Positions 34,167-45,122 of a stretch of DNA of 64,000 nucleotides are shown here, in pieces; the first letter of the stretch is position 1; each line of letters begins with the position of its first letter. The notes beneath the pieces were generated by a model that worked only from the letters and a program-made list of their open reading frames with translations, ran no database searches and was not told the origin of the DNA. The stretch is from Nocardia altamirensis NBRC 108246 (lineage in GTDB: Bacteria > Actinomycetota > Actinomycetes > Mycobacteriales > Mycobacteriaceae): contig NZ_BDAY01000021.1 of the NCBI RefSeq assembly GCF_001612685.1, positions 92,966 to 156,965 on the forward strand, written 5' to 3'. The position numbers and the translations under genes are program-made.

Positions 34167-35782
34167 GTGGCCGGACAATCGATGTGCACGGGCCGTTGCC
34201 GAAATCCGACAGCGATACCTCGTCGGCGATCGTGGTGGACGGATTGTTGGTGCGCGGCCCGAATGGGCAGGAGTTGTTCGGGCCGACGAGTTTCCGGACC
34301 GATGCGGGCACGATCACGGCGTTGACCGGCGCCTCGGGGTCGGGCAAGACGACGCTGATGCGTGCCTTGCTCGGGCACCTCCCGGAGGGCGCTACCCGCC
34401 AGGCCGGTTCGGCGTCGGTGGCAGGCCACGACGTCTTCACGCTCGACCCCGCTGCCCGCCAGCGCTTCCGGCGCACCCAGGTCGCCTTTGTCGGCCAAGA
34501 CCCCGGTTCGGCGCTCAACCCGCTGATGCGGGTGCACGCCCTGCTTCGCGAGGTCGCCGAGCACGCCTCGCGGGACGCCCTCGTCACCACCCTGGAACTG
34601 GTCGGCCTCTCGGCCGAGCAGCTACGCCGACGGCCCGCCGAACTCTCCGGCGGCCAGCAGCGCCGAGTCGCCTTGGCGCGCGCCTTGATCCGCCATACCG
34701 GCGTGTTGATCCTCGACGAGCCGCTCGCGGGCCTGCACGGTGCGCTTCGCACCGACATCGCGCGCCTGCTCACCGAGATCGCCGCCGAACGTCGCGCAGC
34801 GATCCTCCTGTCCGGTCACGACACCGCCACCGTCCACGCCATCGCGGACAACGTCATCGAGCTCGGCGCGCACCCGGCGGTCGTGTCGAGCAATGCGGCA
34901 GAACGGGACTCGGCTCAGAATGCGCCAAAGCACCGCGGCGTGACCACACCGCGGCGACACGCTGCGGCGCTTGACGGTCGAGAGGGCGATCCGTCAAGCG
35001 AAGACGCCGCCACGCACGAACCGTCGATGCCATCGGCCGCTGCCGCCTCAGTCATGCTGTGCGCCAAAAACATCAGCGCTGCCATCAACGACTGTGAGGT
35101 ATTGCACGGGATCGGTCTCGAGCTATCGCCCGGCGAGGCGCTCGCCGTTGTGGGTGCGTCCGGCGCGGGCAAAACAACGCTCGCCAGGGTGATCGCGGGC
35201 CTGTGCCGCGCGGCAACCGGCACCCTCGAGCTGCGTGGCGCCTCGATACCGATCACTCGCGGCAGCAGAACTGCCATGGGCAGCAAGGGTATTCAGCTGG
35301 TGACCCAGAACCCGCGGTCCGCGCTGAACCCGCGCCGAACCGTCGCGCAAACACTCGGCCGGCCACTGCGCCGGATCGGTGGTGTACCGAGAACGCAACT
35401 GGCGCAACGGATCACCGATCTGCTCCGCTCCGTCGAGTTGGCCGAGGACCTCGCGGCCAGATACCCACACGAGCTGTCCGGCGGACAACGCCAGCGCGTC
35501 GCACTGGCCCGCGCGCTCGCCGCCGAGCCGGCGGTCCTGATCTGCGACGAGATCACCTCCGCCCTCGACACCGCGACAGCAACCTCGATCATGACCCTCC
35601 TCGACCGGCTCCGCGCCGACCGTGCCATGGGCCTCTTGGTGATCACCCACGACATGACGATGGTCGCCGCGCACTGCCCGCGCCTGCTCGTCCTCGACCA
35701 CGGCCGCATCGTCGAATCCGGCGCGACGGACACGGTGCTCGCTGCCCCGGCACACGCCGCGACCCACGCGCTGCTCCGCTGA
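34163..35782 (+). CDS. Fused double ATPase (OppD-OppF type) of the ABC importer
   Basis: 539 residues, ATGA overlap with the permease. Two complete nucleotide-binding domains lie in one chain: Walker A GASGSGKTT (~57), signature LSGGQQRR (~158), Walker B VLILDEP (~180) in the first, and GASGAGKTT (~336), LSGGQRQR (~440), VLICDEI (~460) in the second. They are joined by a charged ~60-residue linker. Only the second half has the full RTVAQTLGRPL and ALDTATATSIM segments typical of OppF. The ~55-bp space before the lpqU-like gene marks the end of this operon. Nickel or peptide import is the alternative role. Confidence 0.9.
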   Translation: MSGRTIDVHGPLPKSDSDTSSAIVVDGLLVRGPNGQELFGPTSFRTDAGTITALTGASGSGKTTLMRALLGHLPEGATRQAGSASVAGHDVFTLDPAARQRFRRTQVAFVGQDPGSALNPLMRVHALLREVAEHASRDALVTTLELVGLSAEQLRRRPAELSGGQQRRVALARALIRHTGVLILDEPLAGLHGALRTDIARLLTEIAAERRAAILLSGHDTATVHAIADNVIELGAHPAVVSSNAAERDSAQNAPKHRGVTTPRRHAAALDGREGDPSSEDAATHEPSMPSAAAASVMLCAKNISAAINDCEVLHGIGLELSPGEALAVVGASGAGKTTLARVIAGLCRAATGTLELRGASIPITRGSRTAMGSKGIQLVTQNPRSALNPRRTVAQTLGRPLRRIGGVPRTQLAQRITDLLRSVELAEDLAARYPHELSGGQRQRVALARALAAEPAVLICDEITSALDTATATSIMTLLDRLRADRAMGLLVITHDMTMVAAHCPRLLVLDHGRIVESGATDTVLAAPAHAATHALLR

Positions 35783-35834
35783 TTCCGGACTGCCATATCC
35801 GCGTGGGAAATCGGACATCCCGCGCGGGATCTGG

Positions 35835-37968
<2,134 letters not shown>

Positions 37969-37988
37969 CTAGCTAGAGGGGTTTCGCG

Positions 37989-38660
37989 ATGACGGAGCGA
38001 CGTGCGCGGGGATCCAGTCCGGCCGGGCGTGGGGACCGGCGCACGTCGCGGGCCGCCCGCTCGCGTCCCAAGGCGGGCTCCGACACGGAGACCGCCGCAC
38101 GGCCCGCCGCCGCCAAGCGCGCCACGCGCAGGCGGTCGGAGGACAAGAAGGCCGAGCCGCAGCAGGTCGGTAAGCCGAAGGTCGGGTTGCGGACCGAGGA
38201 CAGGCACGAGCGCACGATCCTCGGGCTGTCCACCGGCAAGGCGGTGATCCTCGCGATCGTGGTGTGCGGTCTCGCGCTCACCCTTGCCGTGCCGATGCGC
38301 ACGTATTTCACGCAGCGGGCCGAGGCTGCGCAGCTGGCGCAACAGCGGCTCGATCTGGAGGCCGATCTGGCTCGGCTGCGGGATCGTCGTGCGCAGCAAC
38401 AGGATCCGGCCTACATCCGGTCCGAGGCGCGCGATCGGCTTCGGCTGGTGCAGCCCGGCGAAACCCCCTACATCGTGCAGGTGCCCGGCATCGAAGCGCC
38501 TGCCGCACCGACTGCCGCGACCAAGTCTCGGGAGCCAGACCCCTGGTACACCCAGCTGTGGCACAGCATCTCCGAACCCCAACCCGCTGCCGGTACCGCC
38601 CCCGCACCGCAGGGGCCGCTACCCGCAGCGCCGCAGCCAGGCCCGGAAGGACCACGGTGA
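37989..38660 (+). CDS. ftsB: FtsB/DivIC-type septum formation initiator
   Basis: 223 residues. A basic, Ala/Arg-rich cytoplasmic tail (~1-75) leads to one transmembrane helix (AVILAIVVCGLALTLAVPM, ~84-102). A coiled coil follows (QRAEAAQLAQQRLDLEADLARLRDRRAQQQDP, ~108-139, in part) and then the family YIRSEARDRLRLVQPGETPYI segment. It bridges FtsL and FtsQ in the divisome. The tail after ~170 is proline-rich. It follows eno by 20 bases and its stop overlaps the DUF501 start (GTGA). Confidence 0.9.
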   Translation: MTERRARGSSPAGRGDRRTSRAARSRPKAGSDTETAARPAAAKRATRRRSEDKKAEPQQVGKPKVGLRTEDRHERTILGLSTGKAVILAIVVCGLALTLAVPMRTYFTQRAEAAQLAQQRLDLEADLARLRDRRAQQQDPAYIRSEARDRLRLVQPGETPYIVQVPGIEAPAAPTAATKSREPDPWYTQLWHSISEPQPAAGTAPAPQGPLPAAPQPGPEGPR

Positions 38661-39184
38661 CACCGAACGACCAGGATCTCGCGATCATCGCCAAGCAGTT
38701 GGGCCGCGAACCCCGCGGCGTGCTCGCCGTCGCGTATCGCAGCCCGGATGGGATCCCGGCCGTCGTCAAAACCGCGCCACGACTGCCGGATGGCACGCCG
38801 TTCCCCACGCTGTATTACCTGACCGACCCGCGGCTCACCGCCGAGGCGAGCAGGCAGGAGTCGGCGGGGGTGATGCGCGAGATGACCGAACGGCTCGGCA
38901 GTGACCCGGAATTGGCGGCCGCCTACCGCGCCGCGCACGAGAGCTATCTGGCCGAGCGTAACGAGATCGAGTCGCTCGGCACCGATTTCACCGGCGGCGG
39001 GATGCCGGAGCGGGTGAAATGCCTGCATGTGCTCATTGCGCACGCACTGGCCAAGGGGCCAGGCGTGAATCCGTTCGGCGATGAGGCGGTGGCGCTTGCC
39101 GCCGACAATGGCTTGCGCGGCACCGCGATTCCGGCCGACTGGCCGAAGTACGAGCGGACCGGCGATCGAGGAGATGGAGCTTAG
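38657..39184 (+). CDS. DUF501 family protein
   Basis: 175 residues from the GTG at 38657, coupled to ftsB. Sequence blocks GREPRGVLAVAYRSPDGIPAVVKT, FPTLYYLTDPRL, and ERVKCLHVLIAHALAKGPGVNPFGDEA match DUF501 (Rv1025 position). Cys/His positions in VKCLHVLIAH are conserved in the family. It has no known activity, but it is always found between ftsB and ppx in these actinobacteria. It ends three bases before ppx. Confidence 0.9.
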   Translation: MTPNDQDLAIIAKQLGREPRGVLAVAYRSPDGIPAVVKTAPRLPDGTPFPTLYYLTDPRLTAEASRQESAGVMREMTERLGSDPELAAAYRAAHESYLAERNEIESLGTDFTGGGMPERVKCLHVLIAHALAKGPGVNPFGDEAVALAADNGLRGTAIPADWPKYERTGDRGDGA

Positions 39185-39187
39185 GCA

Positions 39188-40135
39188 ATGAGTGATCGGG
39201 TAGCGGCGGTCGACTGCGGGACGAACTCCATCCGACTATTGATCGCCGACGTCGGCGCGGACGGCAGGCTCGTCGACGTGCATCGGGAGATGCGGATCGT
39301 CCGCCTCGGTCAGGGGGTGGACGCGACCGGTTCGCTTGCGCAGGAAGCGATCGAACGCACCAGGGTGGCGTTGGCCGACTATGTCGCGTTGATGCAGAAG
39401 ACCGGTGTCGTCCGGGTACGGATGACCGCCACCTCCGCCACCCGCGACGCGTCCAATCGAGAAGACTTCTTCGCCATGGCGCGCGCCGAACTCGGCACCG
39501 TGGTGCCCGGCGCCGAGGCCGAGGTGATCAGCGGTGACGAGGAGGCGCGGCTGTCCTTCGCCGGCGCGATCGGCGAACTCGCCAGCGCCGAAGGACCTTT
39601 CGTCGTCGTCGATCTCGGCGGCGGCTCGACCGAGCTGGTCTTCGGCGACAGCGACGGCGTGCAGGCGGCGTTCTCCGCCGACATCGGCTGCGTCCGGATC
39701 ACCGAGCGCTGCCTGCCCGGTGACCCGCCGGATGCCGAACAGGTCGGCGCGGCACGGGAATTCGCCGCCGAACGACTGGCCGCCGCATTCGCCGCGGTGC
39801 CCGTGGACGGCGCGCACACCTGGGTCGGCGTGGCAGGAACCATGACCACGCTGGCTGCGGTCGCACTCGATCTGCCCGAATATGACTCGGACAAAGTCCA
39901 TCTCACCCGTCTGAGCCTGGATCAGCTTCGGGCCGTGTGTGATCGGCTGATCGCCATGTCGCACGACGAGCGGGCCGCGCTCGGCCCCATGCATCCGGGC
40001 CGGGTCGATGTGATCGGCGGCGGCGCCGTCATCGCCGAGGTGCTCGCCGACGAATTGGCCCGCCGCGCCGGGATTTCCGAGCTCGTGGTGTCCGAGCACG
40101 ACATTCTCGACGGTATCGCGCTGTCGATCGCCTGA
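39188..40135 (+). CDS. ppx: Ppx/GppA exopolyphosphatase, short mycobacterial-type
   Basis: 315 residues, the length of mycobacterial Ppx1/Ppx2 rather than the ~500-residue E. coli enzyme. The actin-like fold shows AAVDCGTNSIRLLIADV (phosphate loop 1), MTATSATRDASNREDF, ISGDEEARLSFAGA, VVDLGGGSTELVFG (phosphate loop 2, ~140-155) and HPGRVDVIGGGAVI. It should hydrolyse polyphosphate ends or pppGpp. The last gene of the conserved string; its final codons and stop are duplicated just downstream. Confidence 0.95.
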   Translation: MSDRVAAVDCGTNSIRLLIADVGADGRLVDVHREMRIVRLGQGVDATGSLAQEAIERTRVALADYVALMQKTGVVRVRMTATSATRDASNREDFFAMARAELGTVVPGAEAEVISGDEEARLSFAGAIGELASAEGPFVVVDLGGGSTELVFGDSDGVQAAFSADIGCVRITERCLPGDPPDAEQVGAAREFAAERLAAAFAAVPVDGAHTWVGVAGTMTTLAAVALDLPEYDSDKVHLTRLSLDQLRAVCDRLIAMSHDERAALGPMHPGRVDVIGGGAVIAEVLADELARRAGISELVVSEHDILDGIALSIA

Positions 40136-40154
40136 CGGTGTCGATCGCCTGACG
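40122..40154 (+). repeat. 16-bp direct repeat over the ppx stop
   Basis: TGTCGATCGCCTGACG occurs at 40122-40137 and again at 40139-40154, separated by one base. The first copy carries the last ppx codons and stop; the second is downstream. It looks like a small slippage duplication. Confidence 0.85.
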
Positions 40155-40165
40155 CGGTGCTCGGC

Positions 40166-40615
40166 CTACTTGCTGTCCCGCGACCTGCCGATCACCAAAT
40201 CGGCCAGCCTGGACAGTGATTCCTTGTTGCGCGGCACCAGCACCAGCTCCTGCACCTGGTCCGGCAGCAGGGTGGCCAGGCCGCTGATCGCCCGCTCCGA
40301 CATCCGGATCTTGGTGCGCTGCGGCGCGAGTTCGACCAGCTCCAAACGGATCCAGGCCGAGCCGACCGGCCACAGCTTGGCTTCCAGCTCGAGCATCCGG
40401 GGTGGGTCGACGTCGTGCACCTTCGTGATGTCGGACATGGTCAGCGGCCAGGTGCCGACGCTGTGATGAATGCGGGTGCCGACCGCGGGCCAGCCGGGAT
40501 CGACGTCGCGGATATGTGAGGCGCCGACCACCCAGGTCGCGTACATCCAGCCGTCGGCGAGGACCGCGAACGTCTGCTCCGCCGAGGCGTCCACCGTGAT
40601 TTCGACAGGATCCAT
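40166..40615 (-). CDS. SRPBCC-fold (polyketide cyclase / START-like) protein
   Basis: 149 residues from the ATG at 40613-40615 (MDPVEITVDASAEQTFAVL); a longer frame exists upstream but lacks family similarity and runs into the divergent promoter. The EITVDASAEQTFAVLADGWMYATW start, WPAVGTRIHHSVGTWPL and the final helix block LLPDQVQELVLVPRNKESL fit a lipid- or ligand-binding helix-grip fold. Such small proteins are very common in Nocardia and Mycobacterium and their ligands are mostly unknown. It converges on ppx. Confidence 0.75.
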   Translation of the reverse strand: MDPVEITVDASAEQTFAVLADGWMYATWVVGASHIRDVDPGWPAVGTRIHHSVGTWPLTMSDITKVHDVDPPRMLELEAKLWPVGSAWIRLELVELAPQRTKIRMSERAISGLATLLPDQVQELVLVPRNKESLSRLADLVIGRSRDSK

Positions 40616-40865
40616 CGCTGCATCGCTTTCGTCGTCCGTGTCGCCGACTGTAATCGTGCAGATCCGCGACGGCCGCCCGATGTCGGATGCCCGCCAGCGG
40701 TCCAGGGAAACCCGCGCGCCTCGCCGTGGCACCGACGGCCGATTCCCGCGTGCGACTAATTGCCGTTCGACATTACACAACGACGAAGGTGGACTTAAGT
40801 CGACGATCATTCGGATTTCAGGTGTAGATGCCAAAAAATCTGCGTCGGCATGGCATGGTCTGAGA

Positions 40866-42332
40866 ATGTCGGAAACTACGACGACTGAGTCATCGGTCAC
40901 AGGACGAACCGTCTTCGGCCACCCGATCGGGCTGGTCAACCTCTTCGGAGTCGAGCTCTGGGAGCGGTTCTCGTACTACGGGATGGTCTCCATCCTGGGC
41001 TTTTACCTCTACTACTCGGCCACCGACGGTGGGCTCGGGCTCGCGAAGAGCACCGGCGTCGGCATCGTCGGCGCATACGGCGGGCTGGTCTACCTGTCCA
41101 CCGTCCTCGGCGCCTGGATCGCCGACCGGCTGCTCGGCATGGAACGGACGGTCTTCTACGGCGGCACGGTCGTCGTGGCAGGCCATATCGCGCTCGCGAT
41201 AGTGCCAGGCTTCGGCGGCGTCGCCATCGGCCTGGTGCTCGTCGCCCTGGGCAGCGGTGCGTTGAAGGCCAACGCCTCCTCGCTGCTCGGCACGCTGTAC
41301 CCGAAGGGCGACGCGCGCGCCGACGGCGGGTTCACGCTGTTCTACCTCGGCATCAACCTCGGCGCGTTCATCGGGCCGCTGCTCACCGGTCTGCTGAAGG
41401 ACCACGTCGGCTTCCACTACGGGTTCGGCGCGGCGGCCATCGGCATGGCCATCGGTCTCACGCAGTACGTGGTCTTCCGCCGCAACCTCGGCACGCACGG
41501 CCGTGAGGTGCCGAACCCGCTGTCGCGCGATGAGTTCGGGAAGGTGGCCGCGGTGGTCGCCGTCGCCGTCGTCGCGGTCGCCGTGGTGTGGACGACCGGG
41601 CTGGTGACGTTGGAGAACCTGCCGGACGTGACCACCGGCGCCATCACCGCAGGGGTGATCATCTACCTCTGGGTGCTGCTCCGCAGCCCCAAGGTGACGC
41701 CGATCGAGCGAAGCCGGGTGCGCGCCGCCATCCCGTTGCTCGTCGCCAACGCGGTGTTCTGGTCGCTGTACCAGCAGATCTTCACGGTGCTCACGGTCTA
41801 TTCCGACGAACGGATCGACTGGAACATCTTCGGCTGGAACGCACCATCGAGCTGGGTCAGCTCGATCGCCGCGGTCTGGGTCATCGGGCTGTCGCCGATC
41901 TTCGCCATCCTGTGGACGAAACTCGGTTCGCGGGCCCCGAGTACCCCGCACAAGTTCGCGCTCGGCGTGATCGGCGTCGGCGTCTCGTTCCTGCTGTTCA
42001 TGCCGCTGTCCACGTTCAGTGGGCGGACGGTTCCCGTGCTGCTCGTCTTCGTCGTCCTCGGCGGGTTCGTGATCTCGGAGCTGCTGCTCTCGCCGATCGG
42101 ACTTGCGGTCACCACCCAGCTCGCACCGGAAGCTTTCCGGGCACAGATGATGGCGCTGTACTTTTTCTCGCTTGGCATCGGCACGTCGATGTCGGGTACC
42201 TTGGCCCGGTTCTATGACGCGGACCACGAAATCGCGTACTTCGGCATCACCGGAGCCGTCGCGGTCTGTGCGGGACTGGCCGTGGCCGCACTTTCGCCGT
42301 GGGTCAGCAAGCACATGGAAGGCGTGCATTAG
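40866..42332 (+). CDS. POT/PTR2-family proton-coupled peptide transporter
   Basis: 488 residues from the ATG at 40866. The POT signatures are present: GVELWERFSYYGMVSILGFYL (the ExxERFxYY motif, in part, ~25-45), GAWIADRLLGMERTVFYGG, and FTLFYLGINLGAFIGPLL (~160). Fourteen hydrophobic segments are expected and about that many are visible. It imports di- and tripeptides with protons. A 57-bp gap separates it from the APC permease on the same strand; the two may form a uptake pair. Confidence 0.93.
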   Translation: MSETTTTESSVTGRTVFGHPIGLVNLFGVELWERFSYYGMVSILGFYLYYSATDGGLGLAKSTGVGIVGAYGGLVYLSTVLGAWIADRLLGMERTVFYGGTVVVAGHIALAIVPGFGGVAIGLVLVALGSGALKANASSLLGTLYPKGDARADGGFTLFYLGINLGAFIGPLLTGLLKDHVGFHYGFGAAAIGMAIGLTQYVVFRRNLGTHGREVPNPLSRDEFGKVAAVVAVAVVAVAVVWTTGLVTLENLPDVTTGAITAGVIIYLWVLLRSPKVTPIERSRVRAAIPLLVANAVFWSLYQQIFTVLTVYSDERIDWNIFGWNAPSSWVSSIAAVWVIGLSPIFAILWTKLGSRAPSTPHKFALGVIGVGVSFLLFMPLSTFSGRTVPVLLVFVVLGGFVISELLLSPIGLAVTTQLAPEAFRAQMMALYFFSLGIGTSMSGTLARFYDADHEIAYFGITGAVAVCAGLAVAALSPWVSKHMEGVH

Positions 42333-42389
42333 CCTGCGTGCCGGGCACGTAGGACAGTTCGACAGTATTACCTGAGGTGAGGAGAACGT

Positions 42390-43889
42390 GTGGCGATCCG
42401 CAAGCCGGACGGCGCGACAGGGCAGGCGGCTGCTCGATGGGGCGGTCTGTTCCGCACCAAATCCGTCGAACAGTCGATCAAGGACACCGACGAACCGGAT
42501 TCGAAGCTCCGCAAGGACCTGACCGCCTGGGACCTCACCGTCTTCGGCGTCGCGGTGGTGATCGGTGCTGGCATCTTCACCCTCACCGCGCGCACCGCGG
42601 GCAACGTCGCGGGGCCATCGGTGTCGCTCGCGTTCGTCTTCGCCGCGATCGCCTGCGGGCTGACCGCGCTGTGCTACGCCGAATTCGCGTCGACGGTTCC
42701 GGTGGCAGGCAGCGCGTACACGTTCTCCTACGCCACCTTCGGTGAGCTCGTCGCCTGGATCATCGGCTGGGACCTGATCCTGGAGTTCGCGCTCGCCACC
42801 TCGGTGGTCGCCAAGGGCTGGTCCCAGTACCTCGGTGAGGTGATGGGCACGACGCCGGTGGTGCACCTCGGTTCGGTGAGCTTCGACTGGGGCGCGGTGC
42901 TGCTCATCGCGATCCTCGGCGTGCTGCTGGCCACCGGCACCAAAGTGTCCTCGCGGGTCTCGGCGGTCGCGGTGGCGATCAAGTTGAGCGTGATCGCGCT
43001 GGTGCTGATCGTCGGCGTCACCTACTTCAAGTCGGAGAACCTCACGCCCTACATTCCGCCGTCGCAGCCCGGCGCCGAGGGCGAAGGGCTGCGGCAGTCG
43101 CTGTTCTCGTTCCTGACCGGTGCGGGCCACAGCAGCTTCGGCTGGTACGGCCTGCTCGCCGCGGCCAGCCTGGTGTTCTTCGCGTTCATCGGTTTCGACG
43201 TCGTCGCGACCACCGCGGAGGAGACCAAGAACCCGCAGAAGGCGGTGCCGCGCGGCATCCTCGGCTCGCTGCTGATCGTGACGATCCTGTACGTCGCGGT
43301 GTCGCTCGTGCTCACCGGCATGGTGCCCTACACCGAGCTGTCCGGTGGGAACGCCACCCTGGCAACGGCCTTCGCCATCCACGGCGACACCTGGGTGAAG
43401 AACATCATCTCCATCGGCGCGCTCGCCGGGCTCACCACCGTCGTCATGGTGATGTTCCTGGGCCAGACCAGGGTGCTGTTCGCGATGGCGCGCGACGGGC
43501 TGATGCCGAGGAAGCTGGCGCACACCGGCAAGCACGGAACGCCGGTGCGCATCACCATCATCGTCGGCATCGTCTGCGCGTTGCTCGCCGGATTCGTCGA
43601 CTTCGGCACGCTCGAGGAAATGGTCAACATCGGCACGCTGTTCGCGTTCGTGCTCGTCTCGATCGGCGTGCTCATCCTGCGCCGCACGCGTCCTGAACTG
43701 CCGCGTGGCTTCCGTGTTCCGCTGGTGCCGGTGATTCCGGTGCTCGCGGTGCTCGCCTGCCTGTGGTTGATGCTGAACCTGTCCGTGGAGACCTGGCTGC
43801 GGTTCCTGGTCTGGATGGCGCTCGGTTTCGTCATCTACTTCGCCTACAGCCGCAGGCATTCGGTGCTGCGCAACACGCCCGTGGAATAG
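42390..43889 (+). CDS. APC-superfamily amino acid permease (cationic amino acid transporter type)
   Basis: 499 residues from the GTG at 42390 with GAGGAG upstream. A ~45-residue cytoplasmic tail precedes the first helix, LTVFGVAVVIGAGIFTLTARTAG, whose GAGIF is the substrate-contact loop of the APC fold. About twelve helices follow, with FASTVPVAGSAYTFSYATFGE and FFAFIGFDVVATTAEETKNPQKAVPRGI (helix 6 and loop, in part). The overall pattern resembles CAT/YfnA-type permeases for basic or neutral amino acids. The substrate cannot be named. A terminator follows. Confidence 0.92.
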   Translation: MAIRKPDGATGQAAARWGGLFRTKSVEQSIKDTDEPDSKLRKDLTAWDLTVFGVAVVIGAGIFTLTARTAGNVAGPSVSLAFVFAAIACGLTALCYAEFASTVPVAGSAYTFSYATFGELVAWIIGWDLILEFALATSVVAKGWSQYLGEVMGTTPVVHLGSVSFDWGAVLLIAILGVLLATGTKVSSRVSAVAVAIKLSVIALVLIVGVTYFKSENLTPYIPPSQPGAEGEGLRQSLFSFLTGAGHSSFGWYGLLAAASLVFFAFIGFDVVATTAEETKNPQKAVPRGILGSLLIVTILYVAVSLVLTGMVPYTELSGGNATLATAFAIHGDTWVKNIISIGALAGLTTVVMVMFLGQTRVLFAMARDGLMPRKLAHTGKHGTPVRITIIVGIVCALLAGFVDFGTLEEMVNIGTLFAFVLVSIGVLILRRTRPELPRGFRVPLVPVIPVLAVLACLWLMLNLSVETWLRFLVWMALGFVIYFAYSRRHSVLRNTPVE

Positions 43890-43897
43890 CTCGTGCG

Positions 43898-43941
43898 ACG
43901 ACGCCCCCGACGCATGCGATTGCCTGCGGCGGGGGCGTCGT
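43898..43941 (+). terminator. Terminator after the APC permease
   Basis: ACGACGCCCCC (43898-43908) and GGGGGCGTCGT (43931-43941) form a perfect 11-bp stem with a 22-base loop between the permease and the RNase Z gene. No T run follows, which is usual in actinobacteria. Confidence 0.7.
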
Positions 43942-43971
43942 GCGTCCGGCGGCGCGCGGTAGCGTGACACG

Positions 43972-44889
43972 GTGTCGCAGCGGGAACTCGTCGTCCTCGG
44001 TACTGCCAGCCAGGTACCGACCAAGCAGCGCAATCACAACGGGTATCTGCTGCGCTGGGACGCCGAAGGCGTGCTGTTCGATCCGGGGGAGGGAACGCAG
44101 CGGCAGATGACCTACGCCGGGGTGTCGGCCACCGACATCACGCGCATCGCGATCACGCACTTCCACGGCGACCACAGCCTCGGGCTCGCCGGCGTGGCGC
44201 AGCGGATCAGCCTCGACAAGGTGCCGCACCCGATCGACGTGTGGTTCCCCGCCTCCGGAGCACAGTTCTACGACCGGCTTGTCAACGCCACCTCCTACTT
44301 TCACCAGGCCGAACTCCGTCCGCGCCCGATCGAGGAACCCGGTGTCCTCGAGGTCCCCGACGCGCCGTTCGCCGTGTCGGCCGTCCGTCTCTCGCATCTC
44401 ATCGACACCTACGGCTATCGGCTCACCGAACCGTCCGGTCGCCGCATCCTCCCGGATCGCCTGCGTGCCTTCGGGCTGAGCGGTCCGATCGTCAGCGAGC
44501 TGCAACGGCTCGGCAGCGTCGAAATATCCGGCCACACAGTCACACTCGACGAAGTCAGCGAGCACCGGCCCGGCCAGAGCTTCGCCTTCGTCATGGACAC
44601 TCGCCTCTGCGACGGCGTCTACGAGTTAGCCGCGAACGCCGACATGCTCGTCATCGAGGCCACCTTCCTTGACTCAGACGCTGACCTCGCCACCGAGTAC
44701 GGCCACCTCACCGCAGGCCAAGCCGCCCGCGTCGCTGCCGAGGCAGGGGCGAGAACCCTTGTGCTCACCCACTTCTCCCAGCGCTACCGCGACCTGTCCG
44801 CGCACCGAGCCGAAGCCGAGAAACACTTCTCCGGCGAGATCCATATCGCCGCCGACCTCGACCGAATCCCGCTGCCGCCCAGGCGATAA
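43972..44889 (+). CDS. rnz: Ribonuclease Z-type metallo-beta-lactamase hydrolase
   Basis: 305 residues from a GTG. The zinc motif [13 protein letters not shown] (~64-76) is the RNase Z form of HxHxDH; further ligands are in [12 protein letters not shown] (~140), VMDTR and VLTHFSQRY (~265). PGEGTQRQM follows the N-terminal strand as in the family. It trims tRNA 3' trailers. Neither tRNA in this window encodes CCA, which fits a need for RNase Z. It stands as a single gene between two terminator-like regions. Confidence 0.92.
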   Translation: MSQRELVVLGTASQVPTKQRNHNGYLLRWDAEGVLFDPGEGTQRQMTYAGVSATDITRIAITHFHGDHSLGLAGVAQRISLDKVPHPIDVWFPASGAQFYDRLVNATSYFHQAELRPRPIEEPGVLEVPDAPFAVSAVRLSHLIDTYGYRLTEPSGRRILPDRLRAFGLSGPIVSELQRLGSVEISGHTVTLDEVSEHRPGQSFAFVMDTRLCDGVYELAANADMLVIEATFLDSDADLATEYGHLTAGQAARVAAEAGARTLVLTHFSQRYRDLSAHRAEAEKHFSGEIHIAADLDRIPLPPRR

Positions 44890-45027
44890 CCCCCGCTCAC
44901 CGCACGTTCCGGCCGCCGCCACTTGGTCATATGCCCGATTCATCCGGACTTCGATCCGACACAGTGCACAGGTTGAAAGGTCAGAATTCCGGTACACCCG
45001 TACGAGTCGGTACGCTGTCCCAGGCGC

Positions 45028-45101
45028 GCCCCCATAGCCCAATTGGCAGAGGCAGTGGACTTAAAATCCATTCAGTGTCGGTTCGAGTCCGACTGGGGGC
45101 A
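45028..45101 (+). tRNA. tRNA-Leu (anticodon UAA) with short variable loop
   Basis: 74 bases. Acceptor GCCCCCA pairs with TGGGGGC, discriminator A. The anticodon loop CTTAAAA gives UAA, between stems GTGGA and TCCAT (one G-U). The T arm is GTCGG/CCGAC around TTCGAGT. The variable region is only about five bases (TCAGT), so the fold is class I, unusual for a leucine tRNA, which normally has a long variable arm. CCA is not encoded. Confidence 0.88.
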
Positions 45102-45122
45102 CGAAATCGCTCTGGCCCTGGC

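Noticed and set aside
40890..44033. An open frame of about 1,050 codons antisense to the POT, APC and rnz genes
   Set aside because: It is low-complexity, rich in Arg, His, Asp and Glu, and spans three real genes and a terminator; an artefact of third-position GC.
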